64,000 nucleotides of DNA, taken from contig CM046835.1 of assembly GCA_025618425.1 (NCBI GenBank), positions 21,348,393 to 21,412,392 on the forward strand, given 5' to 3'. Shown in pieces: positions 57,542-64,000 of the stretch. This DNA is from Heliocidaris tuberculata (Eukaryota; Echinodermata; Echinoidea; Camarodonta; Echinometridae). A program made the position numbers and the translations under genes. Within the stretch, counting starts at the first letter, position 1. Each line of letters begins with the position of its first letter. The notes under the pieces were generated by a model that saw only the letters and a program-made list of their open reading frames with translations, did not search any database and was not told the DNA's origin.

Positions 57542-58508
57542 GGTAACGGAATTACAAATGAGAGATTCTTTGCTCACATTTTTGGAGTTTGTGCACTAAT
57601 TTTGTAATTTGGTCCCTTTCCTACCACTTCATAATTTGCAGATGTACTCATTCTTTCACCTGAACTCTTTCATACCCCAAATTTTTTCACTCACATTAAA
57701 TATATTCTGGTACATATACCATGGTAACGGAATTACCAGAAAATGGTGGCATTTTTAAATCTCTCATTTCCATTTAATATCCTCTGAAATGTAAAAGCCA
57801 ATTATTTCAGATTCTTGTTTGATTCAGCTTTCTGTTTATTCAACTTAAATGTGATAGGAAGAGATTGGAAAATAACATGACAGATATGTAGTATTTGCTC
57901 TTTTTCCTAGATAAGTCATCGGTAACGGAATTACATCTTCTGAAATTTACTAAGAAATCTAAAGGTTTTTCAGTCTCCTGTAAACTTAAATGTCGATATT
58001 TTTTTATTAGAAGTCTCAAGTGAATAAAAAATAATAAAATGAGTACCATAAGGCCATTATGAAAAGGTATCTGTAAATATACTGGAAATGGGTAAGATTA
58101 CAAAGTGTTAGTTGAGGTAAGCAGCAACTGCTTGGTATATTTGTGTTTAATTTTGTCAGGTGAGTTTCAGGAATTTAATCATCAGCGTAAATAAACATGA
58201 TTATTAAAACAATATTCCATATTGCAAATTGGCATAATAGCTATGGTAACGGAATTACGTAATATTTGAACCTCATACTAACTCAGTCATTCATCAGCCA
58301 TTCTCCGTATATGAAGATTTATGAAAGTGTTCCTCCACTGATTAAAATCCTTAAAATGGTAGACTTGCAAGTTAGTCTCCTTTTCTATCTAAACCATCAA
58401 AAGGAGAACCTTTAAAGGCACTGCGAAGGATTGACATTGACATAAAACACATGTTCCAACTGCTCAATCACATTTTAAGCTATTATGCATGATGGTAATT
58501 CCGTTACC
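57542..58508 (+). repeat. Segment with five copies of GGTAACGGAATTAC
   Basis: The exact 14-mer occurs at 57542-57555, 57723-57736, 57921-57934 and 58245-58258 (plus) and at 58495-58508 (minus); a degraded form is at about 58648. The sequence between copies is not repeated. First and last copies face each other as inverted ends, so this may be a ~970-bp element whose terminal motif is also internal. Confidence 0.6.
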
Positions 58509-59378
58509 ACAAATTTGGCCAAACAGGAAAAGATATCCAAATAAGCGTTATCGGAAGTTTTAAGGTACAAGCTGAAATCAGAGAATTTTCAGTTTCCCCC
58601 AAAAAATATTCACCCTTAAAGCTAGGAGGAAAACTTTCCCCCATTTATGGTAACAAAATTGCCCCCATGTTGTAGTAGATTTTAAACACCCTTCCTGAAA
58701 ATACTGGTTTGATATATGTCTCATACTTTGGAACACATGTTGCTTACACATACACGATTATAATGAAAGTGAATGCATGAGATGCAAATTGAACATTGTA
58801 TTTATTTCATCATAATCATTACATTGCCCACAATATTTAGTAAACAGCAAAAAATGTCATGTAATTTCAAGCATGCATTGTGCAAATTCCGAATGAGATG
58901 GGGGAAAGGTTTTTTCAAGTTCTTTTAATTTAAGGATTTGGCTATTCGGAACAATTAAAGCGATCCTTACTAGTATAAATCTAAAATTAGCTGATTTTGC
59001 CCTTCTCATGTGGAATTGCCCTGCTCCTTTTTGTTAGTGCTCCCCCTCCCACTTTGAAAGACGCTCTGCCGCCCCTGATGATGATTGAATTGAGTGTGAA
59101 ATGAACATCATTACGTTAGGTTGTCTTGCCCTTCCCCCAATCCGAAAAACGGATCGACGCCCCTGTTTCTTAAATTAGTCAATCAGCAGCGCAAGATAAT
59201 TCGCATTCATTTATCCAGGCCAGGCGTATGCATGAGCGACTGGTGCTTGCATATGTAATGAGAAATGCATATAGGGTTGTTCCAATTTTTGTCGCGTAAA
59301 ATAGCTCATTTTACATGATTTTGGTCGAATTTTAAAGATGAGAATATGAAGTTGCTTGGTCATTACACCAATATCCTG

Positions 59379-59380
<2 letters not shown>
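58509..59380. other. AT-rich intergenic sequence with hAT-like right ends
   Basis: Two isolated CCGCCCCTG / CGCCCCTG ends lie at about 59069-59077 and 59157-59164. No gene is seen. Confidence 0.35.

Positions 59381-59423
<43 letters not shown>
59381..59423 (+). repeat. (TA)n microsatellite with flanking duplication
   Basis: About 42 bp of TA, with ATATCCTGTTCA on both sides (59371-59382 and 59420-59431). Confidence 0.9.
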
Positions 59424-59425
<2 letters not shown>

Positions 59426-59431
59426 TGTTCA

Positions 59432-60084
59432 AATTAATCTTGCCTCAAAAATACTTTATCATAATAGTAAGAATAGATTTTCTTCTTCCTAATGGTGGCG
59501 TACCAGAGTCAGGAACCAAGAAAAAACCATGTGTAGTCATGCATTGTATTACCGAACGCATAAGCGCCTAAAATGGCTGTCATACGCGTGGGACTACGCG
59601 TATGTTCTCCACACTATTTGACACAAAAAACACAGGGCAAAAGATCATAAAATGAGGCCAAAAAAAGAAAAAAAAGAAAAAGAAAACCACACAAAAAAAA
59701 ACATAAGTAATATCTTATAACATGCTCTCTCGTCACCGCCCAGTCGTCACCCCGTTGGCCTCAAATCGGGGAAGGGTGTGTCACTTGTGTGTCTTTTTTC
59801 CATAGGGGCACACGTTCGTAATACAAAACCTTTTACAAGGGACCAAAACGCTGCGTCGTTTACTCGGAAGGGAATGTCGTATTAAATCTACGTTGTCTTT
59901 TTCAAATTCCACAACTTCTTTTTCTGTAGGACTTTAAGCATTGATTATGTAAGTTTGACAGATATTCATTTGATATTTTATATGCTATGGTTGATTTTCT
60001 GAAAAGTGCTCGGTAATAGGATCCACTTTCATATATGTCGATTAAAACAATTTGAAATAGCATAGACTTGTCGGTGTATGGTCA
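59432..60084. other. Intergenic sequence
   Basis: Includes an inverted pair ATACGCGT / ACGCGTATG around 59582-59601 and an A/G-rich stretch 59658-59702. No gene is recognised. Confidence 0.4.
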
Positions 60085-60528
60085 GGGGTCCTAAAGCTAC
60101 GCAGGTCCTAAAGCTACGCACCCCGCATACGCGCAATGCGACGCGTTCAATGCGCCAAACTTTTGGTGTGACTGACCAACGAGATTATCATTTACGTTCG
60201 CCAAAAAGAATAAGTAATTTTCCTTCATTTTTCGTAATATTATCACCAATTGGAAATCGGGGTGAAATTCACATCACTCAACTTCAAAATTAAGATTTGC
60301 ATTACGTGTGCGTAACTTTAGGACCCTTTCATTTTGTCGAACAAAATTTGGCACGGGCATCGACATCGAGTTGAAAATGAATGTTATTGACATTCTTCCG
60401 TCGTAATTTTCTCAGCGATTTAACTTCACAATATGTAGAACCAAGATATTTGAAGAAATTTGCATAAACTCCTAAATAAAATGACTTTTTAGGGGCTGGA
60501 AACAAAGTGCGTAGCTTTAGGTCCCCCC
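60085..60528 (+). mobile_element. Candidate MITE with repeated 17-mer ends
   Basis: Left end has two tandem copies of GGTCCTAAAGCTACGCA (60087-60103, 60104-60120). The right end has the inverse at 60508-60524 within G/C-runs, and an internal inverse copy with one change is at 60309-60325. About 444 bp, no transposase, no clear target duplication. Confidence 0.5.
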
Positions 60529-60721
60529 ATCATACTTCATTTCAATGTCTTCTCTGTGAGACCTCAATTCACACAAAATTTCCTTCTTGCTGGTCGAGTA
60601 TACTGTCTTACGCTGAACTAGGAAATTTGCCATCGTCTCGATATTATACAAAGACCTCCATATCCTACCCAGACGTTGTGTGTCCGGTCAGGTTGGTTAT
60701 CCGGGCAGGTCACTTTTAAAA
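60529..60721. other. Intergenic sequence
   Basis: No repeat or gene recognised between the MITE-like segment and the LINE tail. Confidence 0.4.
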
Positions 60722-61176
60722 GGTAAATTTATTTATTTATTTATTTAATTCTCATATTTATACAGAGTAGCCTGTTCAGCTCAAAATACATTGAATATGA
60801 TAACACAAAGCAAATTATGTACATGTAAAAACAATCAAAAAAGCTGGTCTTCCACAGGGCTCTGTCAGTTAAAATAACAACAATAACAACAACAACAAAT
60901 ATTGAAATAACGATTAAAAGAAAGTGAAAAATTAAATAAATGATGAACAAAATGAATGAAACAATTAAGTGTACATAACAGCAAATATTAGGCTAAAAGA
61001 GCAAAATAAAGCTTACCAAAAGGACAAGGTTAAGTGAAAGTCAAATTGAGATGATAAAACGATGGGTTACCACTTGAAAAAAATAGATAAGGAATATGTC
61101 AGGTCTTGCCGTGGAATGGAAGGAATTACAAAATGGCTTGACAGGATTCGTTCAACGTATGCTTAAATAAATGCAA

Positions 61177-61827
61177 TTAAAGGTTTCTTACATTTTCTGG
61201 TAGGTCATTCCACCTCGTTGATGCACGGTATATAAATGAATCCTGATAGAATTTCGTTCGGCATTTTGGCTTCCGAATAATTTTCTTTTGACAGCTTCTG
61301 GTTTGTCGGAAGGAAACATTTTCTACAAAGGTGATTCTTTTGGATAGAGGGAGTGGAACTAAGCCATTAACACATTTGAACATCATAATACATGATGATT
61401 TCCAAAATAGTTTGTCAAGGATGGGCCAGTCTAATTGTCTAAAAGCCTCGGTGGATGGGGTTTCCCATGTGAATTTTGAGATTATATAGGCAGCTCTCTT
61501 ATGGAGTCGGTTTAGAGTAATGTAATTCATTTCTGTTCGGCCAGACCAGACATTACAACAATATAAAAAATGAGGAACAACGTAGCCCCAGTAGAGCTGA
61601 GTTAACTGCTTAGTTGTAAATCGGTGTCGTAATCGTCGTATTACGCCTAATATCTGCTTAACAACTGTAGACACATTCTCTGTGTGCTTCTTAAAATCAA
61701 ACTGCGAGTCAATCGTCACACCTAGGCATTTATATTCAGACACACATTCCAGACTTTTCCCGTTGAAATCAACAACTAGTTTCCTATTATTTAGTGTGAA
61801 CAATTTCTGTCTTGAACCAAGTATCAT
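61177..61827 (-). pseudogene. LINE ORF2, C-terminal part
   Basis: 216 codons in a different frame from the RT upstream. It starts just beyond the RT palm (YKCLGVTID block, residues about 33-41), includes the YVVPHFLYCCNVWSG segment and ends with an RWNDLPENVRN motif, typical of CR1/Jockey-like ORF2 ends. The frame change lies at about 61858-61866, where roughly one or two bases are lost. Confidence 0.8.
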
Positions 61828-61853
61828 TGTCTTTGTTTTTTCAAAATTGAGTG

Positions 61854-62756
61854 TTACTTGTTTGTAACAATCCAGCTGTAAGCATTTTTCATAACCCTTT
61901 TTAATTTATTCTCTAATTCTTCCGTAGATTCTCCAGACACTGATATTGTCGTGTCATCTGCGTACATGAATACAGATGCATCATGAATACTCTCTGGGAG
62001 ATCGTTTATAAAAATCGAGAACAGAAGTGGGGCTAGAATTGTCCCCTGAGGCAGACCTATACCCACACGTTTACGATTACAGTTCGTACCTTCAATAGTA
62101 ACAAACTGCTGACGGTTTGCTAAATATGAGGAGACCCATTCTACACTGTCTTTTGAGCATCCGTAATGCAATAATTTATTAAGTAAAATCGAGTGATTGA
62201 CTGTATCAAAAGCACGTTTCAAGTCTAAAAAGACTAATCCATTTATTTTACCAGAGTCAACGTTCTGTGACCACTCGTCTACCATGCAAAGAAGAGCTAT
62301 TTCACAAGAATAGATCGGCCTAAAGCCAAACTGGTTTACACGTAATAGGTCGTTACCATTTAAAAAGGACATGAGCTTAACATGCACTGCCTTTTCAATT
62401 ATCTTCGATATAAGAGGAAGTATCGAGATCGGCCTATAATTCTTTGGATTACACTTATCCCCTGCCTTGAAAATAGGTTTAACACGTGCTATTTTCCATG
62501 CTTCTGGAAATGTGCCGGTATCAAATGAAAGGTTTAGAATATACACAAGAGTCTCGACCAGAGTGGGAATCTTACATATCAATTTAAGTACTTTAACAGA
62601 CAACTCATCATGACCGGCTGCCTTCTTGTTGGCAAGATTATTTATCTCAGTAATAACAAATTTACGTGTTATAATGGGTAAAGTGAAATTTACATCTGGT
62701 ACTCTATTCTTGTCTTTGTATTCGGAGCTTGAGTCAACTTCAACTAGAGTGTCCAA
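61854..62756 (-). pseudogene. LINE ORF2, reverse transcriptase
   Basis: 300 codons. RT blocks visible: KAAGHDELSVKVLK (about 44-57), NPKNYRPISILP (103-114), NQFGFRP, GLVFLDLKRAFDTVNH (catalytic Asp), GLPQGTILAPLLFSIFINDLP and FMYADDT (YADD). The catalytic residues are intact within this segment, so inactivation is by frame breaks on either side. Confidence 0.88.
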
Positions 62757-63342
62757 ATTATGTGTCCAGATGATGCTTGTTTAGCTAATTCTTCTACAGA
62801 TTCAATAAAATACCCATTTAGGAATTCCGACACGTCCTCTGGATCACTTAAGTGGCTACCTTCAACTTCTAAACATACTTTATTGTTTGCAACTTTGCCA
62901 GTAATTTTACGTAGTACAGACCACAGTGCATTAAAATTGTCTTTTGAATTATCTAGAGTATCTTGAAGATATTCGTCCTTTGCTTTTTTCATAGATGATG
63001 TAACATAATTCCTAATAATTTTATAATCTTTCCAAAGGGCAGGGCAATTAGATTTCCTTGCCTTGTCGTAATAATAGCCACGTATATTCATCAAGGCTAT
63101 TAGTTGACCAGTCACCCATGGACAGGGATTTTCTCTCAATCGTTTTCTTTTATATGGGGCATGAGTAAACAATACCAAAGTTCCCATGCCTCATTAACAT
63201 CACCCATTTGGAATATCTGACAGAAATTTAAATTGATTAACATTTCCGTGAAACTATCTATGCTAAATCTACTGAAGTCCCGCCATTCTATTACATGCTC
63301 TGTTGTTTTATTTGCATTATTTCCGTATACAGTAAAGGTCAT
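62744..63342 (-). pseudogene. LINE ORF2, linker between endonuclease and RT
   Basis: Two overlapping open segments (63136-63342 and 62744-63187) in different frames that together make one linker. The frame change lies near 63170-63187 (around NEAWELW). A second frame change to the RT frame lies near 62745-62756. Confidence 0.7.
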
Positions 63343-63363
63343 AAATTGATCACTAAAAAAGGT

Positions 63364-64000
63364 CTAAAAAATTCCCGTTAATTTGTGATTTTCCGGATCC
63401 GTTATATAAATGTGGTCAATTATTGATTGTGACGTAGAGGTCAGGCGGGTTGGTATATCTATTAATTGGTGAAACAGAAAACCAGACATTATAGACAACA
63501 GCGTGCGGGATTTACAATCGTTTTCCTTCTTGAATAAATCACAATTTAAATCTCCTAATAGTATTATTTCACTATTGGAGTCATCTACTATCTTTCCCAG
63601 AGTATCATTCATTGCATCAAAGTAGCTTGCAGGGGAGTTCGGAGGCCTGTACCAAGCACAGATGAATAATGGTTTTAACTTTGTCATTTTGATCTCGATG
63701 AAAATGGCCTCAGCTTCACAATCAATATCAATGCTTTTATAAACAATATCATTACTAACATAAATAGCGACACCTCCGCCATTCCTGTTCCTGTCCTTTC
63801 TAACAATTGTATAACCATTTATATGGATTTCCGTATCAAGAACAGTATCACCACAGCGTGTTTCAATGATTGCAGTGACGTGAAAAGGATGATTTTTCAG
63901 GGCAAATCTTAGATCACCACAGCGTGTTTCAATGATTGCAGTGACGTGAAAAGGATGATTTTTCAGGGCAAATCTTAGATCATCTATTTTTCCTATGAGA
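63364..64000 (-). pseudogene. LINE ORF2, APE endonuclease (partial)
   Basis: Open from the window edge to an in-frame TAG at 63364-63366. Visible blocks: IIETRCGD, NRNGGGVAIYV, ICAWYRPPNSP, LLGDLNCDL and IDHIYITD. The catalytic SDH motif, just after the stop, is changed to SDQ. Both defects are expected to abolish activity. The 5' part carries the 66-bp duplication described at 63847-63978. Confidence 0.82.
63847..63978 (+). repeat. 66-bp exact tandem duplication in LINE endonuclease
   Basis: ATCACCACAGCGTGTTTC starts at 63847 and again at 63913. The period is 66 bp (22 codons), so the frame is kept and 22 residues around the ETRCGD motif are doubled. Confidence 0.92.

Larger units (their letters stand above)
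60722..64000 (-). mobile_element. Non-LTR retrotransposon (APE-type LINE, CR1/Jockey-like), 5' end outside window
   Basis: Minus-strand order: endonuclease, linker, reverse transcriptase, C-terminal domain, 3' UTR, ending in an (AAAT)n tail at about 60725-60748. The ORF is broken by one in-frame stop and three frame changes, so it is a dead copy. The 3' UTR is about 430 bp. The family is placed by the GLPQGT...FMYADDT RT and the WNDLP C-terminus; closer naming needs a search. Confidence 0.85.

Noticed and set aside
57125..59077. Single hAT element bounded by CAGTGGCGC and GCCGCCCCTG
   Set aside because: The ends agree only partly and the flanking 8-mers (TAGTGAGG and ATGATGAT) do not match. 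They are more likely two unrelated relic ends.

Overview
The window is animal nuclear DNA that is almost entirely repetitive. No host protein-coding gene can be supported. It is AT-rich and holds a Ty3/Gypsy LTR retrotransposon with a GPY/F-type integrase end, an APE-type LINE, a hAT-like non-autonomous element with CAGTGGCGG ends, long homopolymers and (TA)n/(GA)n tracts. Together these suggest a marine invertebrate, possibly an echinoderm. That placement is an inference; nothing here is diagnostic of a species.

Layout. (1) 1-10340, 19393-19640 and 25140-53775 are one family of head-to-tail complex tandem repeats, interrupted twice. (2) 10341-19392 is a complete, apparently young 9052-bp Gypsy element on the minus strand, inserted into the array with a 4-bp target duplication. 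(3) 19613-23831 is a tandem duplication (period 2114 bp) of a segment carrying a hAT-like element, followed by older relatives to about 25130. (4) 53776-60721 is sparse AT-rich DNA with direct repeats, microsatellites and two elements in which a 14-mer or 17-mer recurs. (5) 60722-64000 is the 3' part of a decayed LINE on the minus strand that runs off the right edge.

The array follows a grammar. Each unit opens at a hairpin-bearing boundary (HP-A or HP-B). It continues with one of three variable modules: B+E, C+E or D. Next comes a core carrying GGCGCC and the CRE palindrome TGACGTCA, then a block with a minus-strand tRNA-Gly-like sequence (Pol III A and B boxes followed by a T-run), then a CpG-rich GCGCGC block and a second core, up to the next hairpin. 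Fourteen tRNA-like copies in four sequence types are present. Shorter units of about 1.13 kb lack the tRNA block and share one deletion breakpoint. Units many kilobases apart share private variants, while units at the array edges are more diverged, as expected of a satellite under gene conversion or unequal exchange.

The Gypsy element is compact. It has a Leu-tRNA primer site, an 18-bp leader minisatellite, gag with one zinc knuckle, and a -1 frameshift signal GGGAAAC into pol. Pol ends in a TAATG overlap with a third reading frame encoding two C2H2 zinc fingers plus an Arg/Ser tract. The two LTRs are the same length and read identically.

Module names (HP-A, HP-B, B, C, D, E, core 1, core 2, types I-IV) are labels coined here. 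All identity statements are by eye.
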